Positions 43,629 to 52,920 of a stretch of 64,000 nt of DNA are shown here, one piece after another. Position numbers and translations under genes: made by a program. Under the pieces are notes generated by a model. The model worked only from the letters and a program-made list of their open reading frames with translations. It did not search any database and was not told where the DNA came from. The stretch comes from Kitasatospora sp. NBC_00374 (GTDB lineage Bacteria > Actinomycetota > Actinomycetes > Streptomycetales > Streptomycetaceae), in NCBI RefSeq assembly GCF_041434935.1, contig NZ_CP107964.1:8909978-8973977 (forward strand), in the 5' to 3' direction. Each line of letters begins with the position of its first letter. Positions within the stretch are counted from its first letter, which is position 1.

Positions 43629-45860
43629 TCATGTTCCGCGGCACTGGTAGGTCGGGCTGGATCCGCGGAACACGGCGTCGCCGAAGGCGAAGATGCCGCC
43701 GTCGCAGGCGCTGAGGAGGTATCCGCTGCCGGTGGGTGTCGCGGACATGGAGGTGACGTGCCCGTTGAGGGGTTTGCCGGCCATGGAGCCGTAGAAGCCG
43801 GCGTTGCCGAAGGCGAACACGCCGCCGTCCTCGGCGGTCATCCAGTAGCCGTGGCCGTCGGGAGTGGAGTCGATGTCCACGACCGGTGCGTTGAGGGGTT
43901 TGCCGCCCATGGAGCCGTAGAAGCCGGCGTCGCCGAAGGCGAACACGCCGCCGTCGCGGGCGGCGAGGAGGTATCCGGCGTTGACGGGGGTGGCGACGAT
44001 CGCGCTGACCGGTGCGTTGAGGGGTTTGCCGCCCATGGAGCCGTAGAAGCCGGCGTCGCCGAACGCGAACACGCCGCCGTCGCTTCCTGCCAGCCAGTAC
44101 CCCTGGCCGGTGCGGCTGGGTGCCATGCCGACGATGTTGCCCACCCGGATGTTGAGGCCGGGCAGTGAGCCGTAGAAGCCGGCGTCGCCGAACGCGAAGA
44201 CGCCGCCGTCGCGGCCGACCAGCCAGTACCCGTGGTTGGTGGGGGTGCGGGCCAGGCCGATGATGTTGTTCACCTTGATGCCGAGGCCGGGCAGTGAACC
44301 GAACACCTGGGCGTCGCCGCGGGCGGTCACCGCTCCGTAGGTGTCGACCTGCCAGTATCCGCCGCCGGTGGAGGTCTGCACGATGTCGGCCGCGGTGGGC
44401 AGCATCGCGACCGTGAACGACGTCGTGCGGCTCGTGGTGGCGCCGACGGGGTCCTTGGCGGTCACGGTCCACTGGTAGCCGGTTCCGGGGTCGAGCCTGT
44501 GCGCGGGCACAGTCCAGGAGCCGGCCACCCAGCCGGAGGAGACGTCGACGGACGGGCCGGTCACCCGGTAGGAGAACTGCAGTGCCTCGCCGTCGTCGTC
44601 GTGGGCCGTCGCGGACAGCGTCGGGGTGTTGGAGCCCGTGACGGATCCCTGCTGCGGTGCCACCGCAGTGATGACGGGGCTGCGGTTGGGCAGACTCAGC
44701 GTCCGGGCGGTGCTGGCGGTCGCGCCCTGGTTGTCGGTGACCACCAGGGTCACCGACTGCGTCGTCCCTGCGCCCAGGGACAGCGTGGGCCGTGCGCCTG
44801 CCGCGATCTGGGTGCCGCCCTTGAACCACTGCCAGCCGGTCACCTGGCCGTCCGGGTCCGAGGAGGCGCTGCCGTCGAGGGTGACACGGTTGCCCGCGCC
44901 CGCCAGCCGGGTCCAGGTGAAGGACGCCAGCGGCGCCCGGTTCTGCGGCGGGGCCGGCGGCAGACCGACGGTCGGCAGGTTCAGTCCCGTGGTCTGCTGG
45001 ATGAAGGCGAGGGCGCGGCTGCCCCCGTCGACGCGGTTGCTGATGCCGAAGTACTCCGCGGGTTCGGTGTCGGTCTTCGCGCCGCACGGGTCGATGCCGA
45101 TCGTCGCGCTGGTCACCCCCGCGATCCCGAGCGTTCCGCCGCCTACGTCGGCCAGCACCGGGCCGCCGCTGTCGCCCTGCGCGGAGCGGCCCTGGCCGAT
45201 GTCGAAGGTGAACAGACCCGTCGACGGGACCCAGGCGTCAGCTCCGCTCCCGGCGTCGACCCCGCACCGGGAGAGCACGGACTTGTAGGAGGCCCAGGTG
45301 TGTAGGCCCTCGACCGAGACGTTCAAGGTGCTCGACGGCTTGTCGCTGGTCCCGGCCGTCCGCCCGTATCCGTACCGGCGGACCGTCGACATCCGGTCCA
45401 GGGAGCCACCGGCCAGGATCGGCAAAGGCTGGATGTGGTCCACCCGGGTCTTCAGCCGGAGCAGGGCCACATCCTGGACCCCCGGGCTCCACTGATACCC
45501 GTCCATCCGGATGATCGCCTGCACCTCGTCGGTGAAGGCCGCCCGGCCCCCGGCCGCGGAGAACTTCACGTGCATGCCCTGGGGAGCGTACGGGTCCCCT
45601 TGAATCTCGTTCTTGTTGGTGCAGTGCTGCGCGGTCAGGACCCACTCGGGCGCGATCAGTGCGCCTGTACAGGTGGTGGGATAGTGATTGGCCAACAGCG
45701 GGTCGCTTTCCACCCGCGGCACCGCGGCCTTCACCGCCGCTTCCGGGGCGGCGCGGCCGCCGATGATCGCTGAGGCCTGGCTCCCCCCGGCCACCAACCC
45801 GTACACCGCCACCACCCCGGCCAGAAGGCACCGGGCACCCAGGTACTTTCGCACGTCCAC
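43629..45860 (-). CDS. Secreted trypsin-like serine protease with Ig/PKD domains and FAFGDA repeats
   Basis: This preprotein of about 743 residues has a signal peptide (YLGARCLLAGVVAVYGLVAG, cleavage near ASA). The mature start is IIGGRAAP. The trypsin triad is His in LTAQHC, Asp in VQDVALLRL and Ser in GDSGGPVL. Two beta domains follow: a PKD-like one (DGSASSDPDGQVTGWQWFKG) and an Ig-like one (TPTLSATAHDDDGEALQFSY). The C-terminus has about six repeats of some 50 residues with the core GYWL...DGGVFAFGDAGFYGS, likely a small beta-propeller used for surface or substrate binding. Start GTG 45860 or GTG 45866; the ribosome site is weak. It acts outside the cell on protein substrates. Confidence 0.88.
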   Translation of the reverse strand: MDVRKYLGARCLLAGVVAVYGLVAGGSQASAIIGGRAAPEAAVKAAVPRVESDPLLANHYPTTCTGALIAPEWVLTAQHCTNKNEIQGDPYAPQGMHVKFSAAGGRAAFTDEVQAIIRMDGYQWSPGVQDVALLRLKTRVDHIQPLPILAGGSLDRMSTVRRYGYGRTAGTSDKPSSTLNVSVEGLHTWASYKSVLSRCGVDAGSGADAWVPSTGLFTFDIGQGRSAQGDSGGPVLADVGGGTLGIAGVTSATIGIDPCGAKTDTEPAEYFGISNRVDGGSRALAFIQQTTGLNLPTVGLPPAPPQNRAPLASFTWTRLAGAGNRVTLDGSASSDPDGQVTGWQWFKGGTQIAAGARPTLSLGAGTTQSVTLVVTDNQGATASTARTLSLPNRSPVITAVAPQQGSVTGSNTPTLSATAHDDDGEALQFSYRVTGPSVDVSSGWVAGSWTVPAHRLDPGTGYQWTVTAKDPVGATTSRTTSFTVAMLPTAADIVQTSTGGGYWQVDTYGAVTARGDAQVFGSLPGLGIKVNNIIGLARTPTNHGYWLVGRDGGVFAFGDAGFYGSLPGLNIRVGNIVGMAPSRTGQGYWLAGSDGGVFAFGDAGFYGSMGGKPLNAPVSAIVATPVNAGYLLAARDGGVFAFGDAGFYGSMGGKPLNAPVVDIDSTPDGHGYWMTAEDGGVFAFGNAGFYGSMAGKPLNGHVTSMSATPTGSGYLLSACDGGIFAFGDAVFRGSSPTYQCRGT

Positions 45861-46802
45861 CCCCACCGTGAAGAGTGCTGCCCGCCCCCGTCCCGACCGC
45901 CTGTGCGTCCGGCACCGAGCAATCTCGACAACTGCGTCATATCCGCGAGGACTGCGAGTAACCGGTACTTGGCCAGACTGTCCGGAATTACGCCATTTCG
46001 ACATGTAACCGACAAGATGGGTCAACCACTCGGGCCGGTGGCCGATCCGTCCCGGGGGCGGGCACGTGCACCAAGGAATGGAGGTGCGGCCACCCCGGAG
46101 GACGTGCTCGTCAACTCCCGGAATGCCGGGAATCCTCAGTTCCGAACCTGTGGCTGGTGGGCTCGTTGTGGTCCGAGTGCCGGGAATCCTCGGATGCGGA
46201 CTCCGAAGTCAGCCACCTCCGGTGTCAGGTGGCGGGCGGGTGAGTGCGCGCGGTGCGGCGGTGTCAGGACCTTCAACCGGCCGGTTGTTGGCCTCCCGCA
46301 GTGACGCGGAACGAGGGGTCGGCCCCTGGGTGGCGGCCGACGGTCACCTGCGCTCGTGCTCCTGACGTCCTGGGGGTGTGATCCTACTGGCGTTGCACAC
46401 CGGAGCGAACTCGGTCCCCGCGCCGATCTCGAGGGAGCGGGGGCGACCCACCCGTTGCCGCGGGTGGTCCGGACGAGATACCAGCATGGCGGGCCGGCAC
46501 ATTCGACGTACGCCACGCTCTGATCGGGAAGTGCGGCCAGCGCAGGGCTGGAACTGTCGGCCCGGGGGAGCAACTCGGCCCGCGGTCGGGTCGAACGTGT
46601 CCCGGGGACCGTCGGGCCCGGCGACCGCATGGTCTTGGCCAGATAGCACGACAGCGACAGCCTGACGGCCCGTCAGTGCCGATGTCACTCAAAGGGTGAC
46701 AACGGCCTGTCGCCGTGCGCCGGCGGGCCGTACTGTCGCGTTCCGGGCAGTGCGTAGGGTGGAGAGCGAGGCCGGGACAGGGGAGAGGGCGGCGACAAGG
46801 CG
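45861..46802. other. Long intergenic stretch with a 16-bp direct repeat
   Basis: TGCCGGGAATCCTC(A/G)G occurs at 46124-46139 and 46178-46193. No frame in this 940-bp region has a ribosome site and coding character, and it may be a decayed segment. Confidence 0.4.
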
Positions 46803-47569
46803 ATGCTGGAGACCGATTGGACCCGCCGGGGGGCGTGCCGGAGTGCGGACCCGGACGAGCTGTCACGGATGGCGCCGGCCAGAACCGCGCCAAGGCCGTA
46901 TGCGCCGGCTGCCCCGTGCGTACCGAATGCCTCGCCCAGGCCCTAGATTCCCGTATCGAGCACGGTATCTGGGGCGGTATGACGGAACGGGAACGCCGGG
47001 CCCTGCTCAAGCGCAGGCCCACTGTGGGGTCCTGGCGAAATCTGCTGGAGGCGGCCCGCGCCGAACACGAGCGGCGAACCGAGCCCGCCCGGCCGGACGG
47101 GATTCCCGCAGCGGACGTCGCCGACTTCGAGCGGGCCATGCACGAGATCCTGACCTCCTGGCAGCTTCCCGGGACCAGTCGCGTTACCTACGATCAGAAG
47201 ACCGCTGAGATCTCCGTGGACGGCAGCGCCCGCGGTAGCCGTGGCAGGGGCATGCGCTCGGTCATCCACGCAGCATTCACAATGGCCCTCGCGCGATACA
47301 CAGCAGAACGCGACCTACCCCACCCCGGCTTTGTCGTCCTCGACTCCCCGCTTCTCGCCTACCGCGAGCCCGATGAGGACTTCGTGATGCCCCGCAACGT
47401 CGCAGGCCACTTCTTCCAGTCGCTCCACAGTGACTTCGGCGTGCAGGTCATCGTGGCGGAGAACGTCAAGCTCCCTGAGGGCCTCGGGGAGCACGCAACG
47501 CTGCACCCATTCAGCGTCTCCGGGACGGAGCGAGTGGGGTTCTACCCTGTACCGACTTCAGCAGGCTGA
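46803..47569 (+). pseudogene. Chimera of a frameshifted WhiB-like gene and the 3' end of an SMC-like ATPase gene
   Basis: ATG 46803 begins a WhiB protein (MLETDWTRRGACRSADPDEL). A four-base loss near 46860-46866 moves the rest into another frame, which has the second to fourth cysteines (CAGCPVRTEC), the GIWGGM turn and the KRRP tail. After about 47090 that frame runs without a stop into a different protein. This has FERAMHEILTSWQLPG, RGRGMRSVIHAAFTMALARY (signature-like), GFVVLDSPLLAYREPDED (Walker B-like), then HPFSVSGTERVGFYP. It looks like the C-terminal lobe of an SMC/AAA-type ATPase. Recombination apparently fused the end of one gene to another. Confidence 0.65.
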
Positions 47570-47866
47570 TCGGGCAGGGGACGGCCAACGTCCTGTCCTG
47601 GCTGGTCCTGGTGCTCCGGGCCTGGCTGCGCCGGGCCGGTTGCTCCCGCTACTGGGTCTGCCGGGCGGCCGTGCCGATCCGGTCCTCGGTGCCCGGTCGG
47701 CCCGGGCCCGGCCGTTCCTGGTGTCGTCCGTCCAGGCGTGTGCGCTCTGGGCCTGCCCGGCCGAATACCGTCAGGAGTTCCACTGGTGCTCGAGTAGCGG
47801 TGGTTTCGCGACTGTGAAGTGACGGTAGGTCAGATCACGGGGAAGGTCGAGACCGGAAGGCTCGGG

Positions 47867-48328
47867 GTGAGCAGGGTGGGGCGTTCGTGGCGTTGGTTCG
47901 TTGCTGCCGGGGTGGTTGTGGCGGCGTTCGCGGTACCGGCGGTGGCGTGCGGGTTGTGGGTGCTGCCTTCGCTGATCGAGGAGGCGGGTACGCGGTGGGC
48001 GGTCGCGTCGGCGCTGGGTGCTGCTCTGGCCACCCTTGCCGTTCTTTGGGGCCAGAGCTTCACCGCCGCTCCTTCGACGCCGACGCCGGCGACGGTTGTC
48101 GCATCCGGTACTCGCTCTGTGGCGGTCAAGGGCCCGGTGAAGGGGAACATCACCACTGGCGACCAGGGGACTGCGGCGCCCTCGACGGCCGGGCGGACAC
48201 CCGCCGATCCGGGCGCACTGACGGTACCGGGAGCGGTGACGGCCCCGGGGGAGCGGGCTGTTGCCCTGAGTGACGGCTTCGAGGGCGACATCACCACCGG
48301 CAACCAGGGGGGTGGATCACTCTCATGA
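47867..48328 (+). CDS. Small membrane protein with ITTGDQ repeats, partner of the NB-ARC protein
   Basis: GTG 47867 has GGAAGG 6 bases upstream; GTG 47819 is an in-frame alternative. The 153-residue protein has two membrane helices (FVAAGVVVAAFAVPAVACGL and WAVASALGAALATLAVLWG). A Pro/Thr/Ala-rich tail contains two copies of a beta motif, SVAVKGPVKGNITTGDQG and AVALSDGFEGDITTGNQG. The next protein starts with a third version (AIAINTLGAPFTGIASTGDN). The stop overlaps that gene's ATG (ATGA), so the pair is coupled. A scaffold that tethers the NTPase to the membrane through the shared motif is inference. Confidence 0.7.
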   Translation: MSRVGRSWRWFVAAGVVVAAFAVPAVACGLWVLPSLIEEAGTRWAVASALGAALATLAVLWGQSFTAAPSTPTPATVVASGTRSVAVKGPVKGNITTGDQGTAAPSTAGRTPADPGALTVPGAVTAPGERAVALSDGFEGDITTGNQGGGSLS

Positions 48329-51000
48329 CCGAGCAGCAGGCACCGGGCACCGGGCCGGGATCGGGCGATGCCATCGCCTCGGGCGTCCGGGCGATCGCGA
48401 TCAACACCCTGGGGGCGCCGTTCACCGGCATCGCCAGCACCGGCGACAACACGACCATCATCTACGTGCCGCAGGAGGAGCTGCGCCCGGCTGCGAAGGT
48501 CGATGCCCCGCCAAAGTTGGTGAGCCTGCAGGTTCGGCATGCCTCGTTTGTCGGCCGCGCTCGCGAACTTGCCTTGCTCGACGCGGCCCTCGATGGTGGG
48601 GGCACCGTGGTTGTGCAGGCGCTGCACGGCCTGGGCGGTGTCGGCAAGACCGCGCTGGCCGCGCATTGGGCCGCCACCCGCACCGGCGTCGACAACCCGG
48701 TCTGGTGGATCACCGCCGACAGTCCGGCCAGTATCGACACAGGCCTGGCGGAACTTGCCGCTACGCTGCAGCCGGCGCTCGCGCAACTCCCGGCCGAGCA
48801 GCTCGCCGAACGGGCCAAGCAATGGCTGGCCACCCACAGCGGCTGGCTCCTGGTCCTCGACAACGTCGACAATCCTGATCACCTGGCCCCGCTGCTCGCC
48901 CGTGCCACCACGGGCCGGATTCTGATCACCAGTCGCCGGTCGACCGGCTGGCACGACACGGCCGTTCCCGTCCCCCTCGACGTCCTCGCTTCAGAGGAAG
49001 CCTTGGAGCTCCTCACCCGCATCCTCACCCGGGGCGGGACCGGAACCGCCGACCTCGACGGTGCGGCCGAGCTCTGTCACGAACTCGGCGGCCTGCCACT
49101 GGCCATCGAACAGGCGGGCGCTTACATCGCCGAAACCGGCATCACTGCCCGCACCTACCTGAGCCTGCTCGCCGACGATCCGGCTGACATGTACCAGGAG
49201 ACGGCCGCGGGCCGGGACAGCGAGCGCGCTGTCGCCCGCGTCTGGAGTATCACGCTCGACCGTCTCACTGACGTGCCGCTCGCCGGGCATCTCCTGCGTG
49301 TCCTGGCCTGGTGGGCACCCGACGGTATCCCCCGTAATCTTCTCTCCCCTCTCGGCTCTGCCCCCGCTGTCCTTCGGGCGATCGGCCATCTATCCGCCTA
49401 CAGCATGATCACCATCGTGGGCGACGGGACCCTCAGCGTCCACCGACTCCTCCAGGCCCTGACCCGCACGCCTGACCCTCATGACCCGCACCGGCAGGAC
49501 ACGGCCATCAACGCCGCGCTCCTCGACGCCACCCGCCTCCTGGACGAGGCCCGCCCGGGTAGCCCGGAGGACCCGGGGGCCTGGGCCAGGTGGCGCGTTC
49601 TGCTGCCACACGTCGATGCCCTGAGCCACCACGCGCCGCCGTCCTCCGACACAGCCGCCACCGCCGCGCTCCTCAGTGACGCCGGGCTTTTCCTCCATGT
49701 CCAGGGGCAGGTCAGCCGTGCCACCGTCCATCTCGAACGCTCACTCGCCGGCCGGCTGAGGGCACTGGGTGAGGATGACTCCGCCACGTTGGCCTCCCGC
49801 AACTACCTCGGGCGGGCCTACGTCTCGGCGGGGGCTTTCGGCCGCGCGATCCCCCTGATCGAGCAGACCCTCGCGGACTCGTTACGGGTACTGGGCGATG
49901 ACCACCCCGACACCCTCAGCTCTCGTAGCAACCTTGCCTACACCTACGAGGCGGCGGGCGGCATCGGTCGCGCGATCCCCTTGTACGAGCGGACCCTCGC
50001 CGACCGGGTGCGAGTTCTGGGGGAGAAGCATCACGACACCCTCCTGTCCCGGCACAACCTCGCCAGCGCTTACCAGGCGGCGGGTGACCTCCGCCGTGCG
50101 ATCCCCTTGTACGAGCAGACCCTCTCCGACATGCTGCGGGTCCTGGGCGTACGCCATCCGCTCACGCTCGCTTTCCTCAACAACCTCGCCGTCGCCTACA
50201 CATCGGCGGGCGACTTCGGCCGTGCGATCCCCCTGTACGAGCAGACTCTCGCCGCCCGTACGCGGGTACTGGGCGCCGACCACCCGGCCACGCTCGCCAC
50301 CCGCAACAACCTGGCCCATACCTACGGGCAGGCGGGCGACCTCGGCCGCGCGATCCCGCTGCTTGAGCAGACCCTCGATGACACCGTGCGGGTACTGGGT
50401 GATGATCATCCCGACACTCTCGGCTCCCGCAACAACCTCGCCCACGCCTACGAGGCGGCAGGTGACTTCGGCCGCGCGATCCCGCTGCTTGAGCAGACCC
50501 TCGACGACATGGTGCGGGTACTGGGTGATGATCATCCCGACACTCTCGGAGCCCGCAACAACCTCGCTTACACCTACGACAGCGCGGGTGACCTGGACCG
50601 GGCTGTCCCCCTGTATGAGCGAACCCTCGACGGTATGGTTCAGGTCCTGGGCGAGAACCATCCCAACACCTTCACCGCCCGCAACAACCTCGCCTACGTC
50701 TACGCGCAGGCGGGTGACCTCAGCCGCGCAATCCTCCTGCTTGAGCAGACCCTCGCTGACCGGATACGTGTACAGGGGGAGGACCACCCTGAGACCCTCC
50801 TGGCCCGGCACAACCTCACCTACGTCTACCAGTCAGTGGGCGATCTGAACCATGCGATCCCCCTGCTCGAGCAGACCCTCGCCAACCGGATACACGTACT
50901 TGGGGAGAACCATCCCGACACCCACAAGGCCCGCAACAACCTCGCGCACGCCTACAGGTCGGCGGCTGAAGCTGAAGGCGTCCGACAGACGGAGGAGTAA
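48325..51000 (+). CDS. NB-ARC NTPase with kinesin-light-chain-type TPR repeats
   Basis: This 891-residue protein begins with a short Gly/Thr-rich region holding the STGDN motif. The NB-ARC domain follows: P-loop GLGGVGKTA at about residues 102-110, GWLLVLDNVDNPDHLAPLL (Walker B), TGRILITSRRSTGWHD, and ELGGLPLAIEQAGAYI. About eleven TPR units of 42 residues end it, with the pattern LGDDHPDTLxxRNNLAYxYxxAGDLGRAIPLxEQTL. NB-ARC proteins are STAND switches that oligomerise when the TPR sensor binds its trigger. A regulatory or defence role is inferred. ATG 48325 overlaps the preceding stop. Confidence 0.88.
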   Translation: MTEQQAPGTGPGSGDAIASGVRAIAINTLGAPFTGIASTGDNTTIIYVPQEELRPAAKVDAPPKLVSLQVRHASFVGRARELALLDAALDGGGTVVVQALHGLGGVGKTALAAHWAATRTGVDNPVWWITADSPASIDTGLAELAATLQPALAQLPAEQLAERAKQWLATHSGWLLVLDNVDNPDHLAPLLARATTGRILITSRRSTGWHDTAVPVPLDVLASEEALELLTRILTRGGTGTADLDGAAELCHELGGLPLAIEQAGAYIAETGITARTYLSLLADDPADMYQETAAGRDSERAVARVWSITLDRLTDVPLAGHLLRVLAWWAPDGIPRNLLSPLGSAPAVLRAIGHLSAYSMITIVGDGTLSVHRLLQALTRTPDPHDPHRQDTAINAALLDATRLLDEARPGSPEDPGAWARWRVLLPHVDALSHHAPPSSDTAATAALLSDAGLFLHVQGQVSRATVHLERSLAGRLRALGEDDSATLASRNYLGRAYVSAGAFGRAIPLIEQTLADSLRVLGDDHPDTLSSRSNLAYTYEAAGGIGRAIPLYERTLADRVRVLGEKHHDTLLSRHNLASAYQAAGDLRRAIPLYEQTLSDMLRVLGVRHPLTLAFLNNLAVAYTSAGDFGRAIPLYEQTLAARTRVLGADHPATLATRNNLAHTYGQAGDLGRAIPLLEQTLDDTVRVLGDDHPDTLGSRNNLAHAYEAAGDFGRAIPLLEQTLDDMVRVLGDDHPDTLGARNNLAYTYDSAGDLDRAVPLYERTLDGMVQVLGENHPNTFTARNNLAYVYAQAGDLSRAILLLEQTLADRIRVQGEDHPETLLARHNLTYVYQSVGDLNHAIPLLEQTLANRIHVLGENHPDTHKARNNLAHAYRSAAEAEGVRQTEE

Positions 51001-51630
51001 GCCCCGCGTGCCCCAGCTGGTCCGGCCGTGGTGGTGCGGGTGCCCGTTCGCTCCGGTCATCACCCTGCCGCGCCTGGCCCTGTCTCAAGAGACGAAAGCT
51101 GATCCGGCGGACTGGGTCGCACCGACCGGTGGTCAGGTCCCGGAGACCGGCTGCCGCCCCGCCGGGCTGCTGCTGCCCGCGCCGGGGCCTTCCCGGTCCG
51201 AGGACTGGTGCTCGCCGGTGCCTGCTGTCCGGCCGTCGGCCTGCTGGGTCTGGGCCGGGGTGGTTGCGTGACCGGCTGCCGGTGACGGAATCCCGTTTCG
51301 GTCCGGGCTGGCCGTCCTGGTTGCTCGTGCTGGCCGTTGCCCGGATTCCCGTTGCCCCGGACGGTCTGGCTGTTCGCTCGGGTGGGACGCTGCGCTGTGC
51401 CTCTTCTTCGCTCCTGCCTGGTGGCGGCCGCGTGCGGTGGGAGGGAGCTGCGGGGTGGTGGGTGGCGGGGTCGGGTGCCGCCCTGGGCGTGCCGGATGGC
51501 CTGGGTGAGCTGCTCGCCGTCCATCGACTCCACCCGCTCCCGCACCTCGGCGGCCAGCTCCGGGCCGATGCCGTCCTGCAGCTCCCGGGCGGTCCCAAAT
51601 TCTGTGCATGCTGCGGTTCTCCCGCGCCAT
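51001..51630. other. Intergenic stretch, possible low-complexity gene
   Basis: A minus-strand frame (about 51060-51611) encodes ELQDGIGPELAAEVRERVES followed by a Pro/Arg/Gln-rich tail, but has no start codon with a ribosome site. No gene is called. Confidence 0.35.
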
Positions 51631-51672
51631 CCGACCGTCGGGGCAGCCGGCTCTGGCTGCCCCGACGGTCGG
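51631..51672. repeat. Perfect 18-bp inverted repeat with 6-base loop
   Basis: Arms 51631-51648 and 51655-51672 are exactly complementary. The octamer CTGTGCAT lies on both sides, at 51602-51609 and 51681-51688. It is a strong transcription terminator or the core of a small mobile element. Confidence 0.7.
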
Positions 51673-51819
51673 AGATTCAGCTGTGCATCCGGATCCACAG
51701 CGCCCCGTACGAGACGATGGCACCTCCGAGGGCGGTGGCTGTGCCCCTGACGAGGTAGCGCCCGGCTTCTTGGCGGGTTGGAGCTGCGGGCGGGCCCTGT
51801 CCGCCGGGGCGTCCGCTGC

Positions 51820-52001
51820 TCCTGGTCATCCGGCTCCACTGCGGCATCGACTGGGCCGAGCGGACACACGACGTCGCCCTGGTCGACGACACCGGCCGGT
51901 TGCACCGCATGCTCGGCCAGCTCTACCACTGCCTCAAGAACCGCCGCCTGTTCGACGAGCAGACGGCGTTCCCGGCCCCGGTCGTGGCCGCCGCTGCCTG
52001 A
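51820..52001 (+). pseudogene. IS110-family transposase remnant with internal deletion
   Basis: A 60-codon frame joins an IS110-type N-terminus (LHCGIDWAERTHDVALVDDT, then GRL; first Asp of the DEDD motif) directly to an IS110-type C-terminus (MLGQLYHCLKNRRLFDEQTA, then FPAPVVAAAA-stop). The 300 or so central residues, including the rest of the catalytic sites, are missing. It is inactive. Confidence 0.6.
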
Positions 52002-52006
52002 CGGGT

Positions 52007-52717
52007 TCAAGCGTCCGGCACGGCGGAGTCGAGGCAGGCCTCCAACGCGGCTCGCCGGCCGGGCGGCAGGTGGTCGCCGAGCGGGGTCTGTCGCGGGCTG
52101 TGCTCGCCGTCGCAGATCCAGCTCCGCTCGTCCGCGTCGAACGACCACGGCTGAGCGCCCCACATCGGGTGTCCTGCGAGCAGGCGCCGGGCCAGCGGCT
52201 CGCACCCATCCGGGGCACCCCGGGCGATCAGTGCCTCGACGACCACGTCCACGGCCCCCGCAGGTGCCCCGGCGTCGCCCAGCGCCGGAATGAGCAGCAG
52301 CAGACGGGCATGGGGATCGGTCACACCGACCGCCCCGTCAGGGGCGTGGAGGATCGCGGCGAGCTCCGGCCAGCATAGGCCGGGACCGATGCGGTCCTGA
52401 TCCGTGCTGGCCAGGACCGCATCGGTGCTGCCCGGGCTGACCAGGAAATAGTCCGTGCTCGTGTACTCCTCGCCGCTGTTGTAGTGCACGACGATCGCGA
52501 ACCCGCCCTCCAGCGGGACCGTGAACGTAGGCCAGGCCGACTTGTCGTGCAGGTGCTCCAGCATGGCGCCGGCATCGGCGGCGTCCACGCCGAAGGCCTC
52601 CGGCCGCACGCCCTCGCACAGGTCGACCAGGTGCGCGGCCCAGAAACCGGGCTCGCCCAGCAACGGGAGGCCGTCCACAACGGGAGCCGAGGAGTACCAG
52701 TGCCGCGCCATCGCCAT
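52007..52717 (-). CDS. Conserved hypothetical protein, 236 aa
   Basis: The frame from ATG 52717 (alternatives GTG 52735 and ATG 52711) encodes an acidic globular protein. It opens with ARHWYSSAPVVDGLPLLGEP and contains FAIVVHYNSGEEYTSTDYFL and LAAILHAPDGAVGVTDPHAR. An Ala/Gly-rich helical region follows, and it ends with WSFDADERSWICDGEHSPRQ. No signal peptide or membrane helix. It resembles streptomycete hypothetical proteins of the SUKH/immunity-like size class, but I cannot name the family. The ribosome site is weak. Confidence 0.7.
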   Translation of the reverse strand: MAMARHWYSSAPVVDGLPLLGEPGFWAAHLVDLCEGVRPEAFGVDAADAGAMLEHLHDKSAWPTFTVPLEGGFAIVVHYNSGEEYTSTDYFLVSPGSTDAVLASTDQDRIGPGLCWPELAAILHAPDGAVGVTDPHARLLLLIPALGDAGAPAGAVDVVVEALIARGAPDGCEPLARRLLAGHPMWGAQPWSFDADERSWICDGEHSPRQTPLGDHLPPGRRAALEACLDSAVPDA

Positions 52718-52834
52718 GCCGCGATTCTGGCGCACGAAGATCCGGTCCGTTCGACCGCCCCATGAACTACCTGGACATCAACTTGACGGCTTGGCACCGT
52801 GAGGTGTCTGCAGTGGGGAGTTTTGCGGTCCGGC

Positions 52835-52920
52835 CGGTGAGCTTCCTGAACAGGGGCGGTGAGTGTGGCTCCCGGGCCCGGTGAGTTTGCCCGGCCAGAC
52901 GGGCAAAAACCGGTGAGTTT
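52835..52920. repeat. Four short CGGTGAG(T/C)(T/G)T direct repeats, insertion-sequence-end-like
   Basis: Copies lie at about 52835, 52857, 52879 and 52911. The preceding TGCAGTGGGGAGTTTTGC recalls the multiple terminal repeats of IS21-type elements. No istA/istB gene remains, so this may be a solitary element end. Confidence 0.4.
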
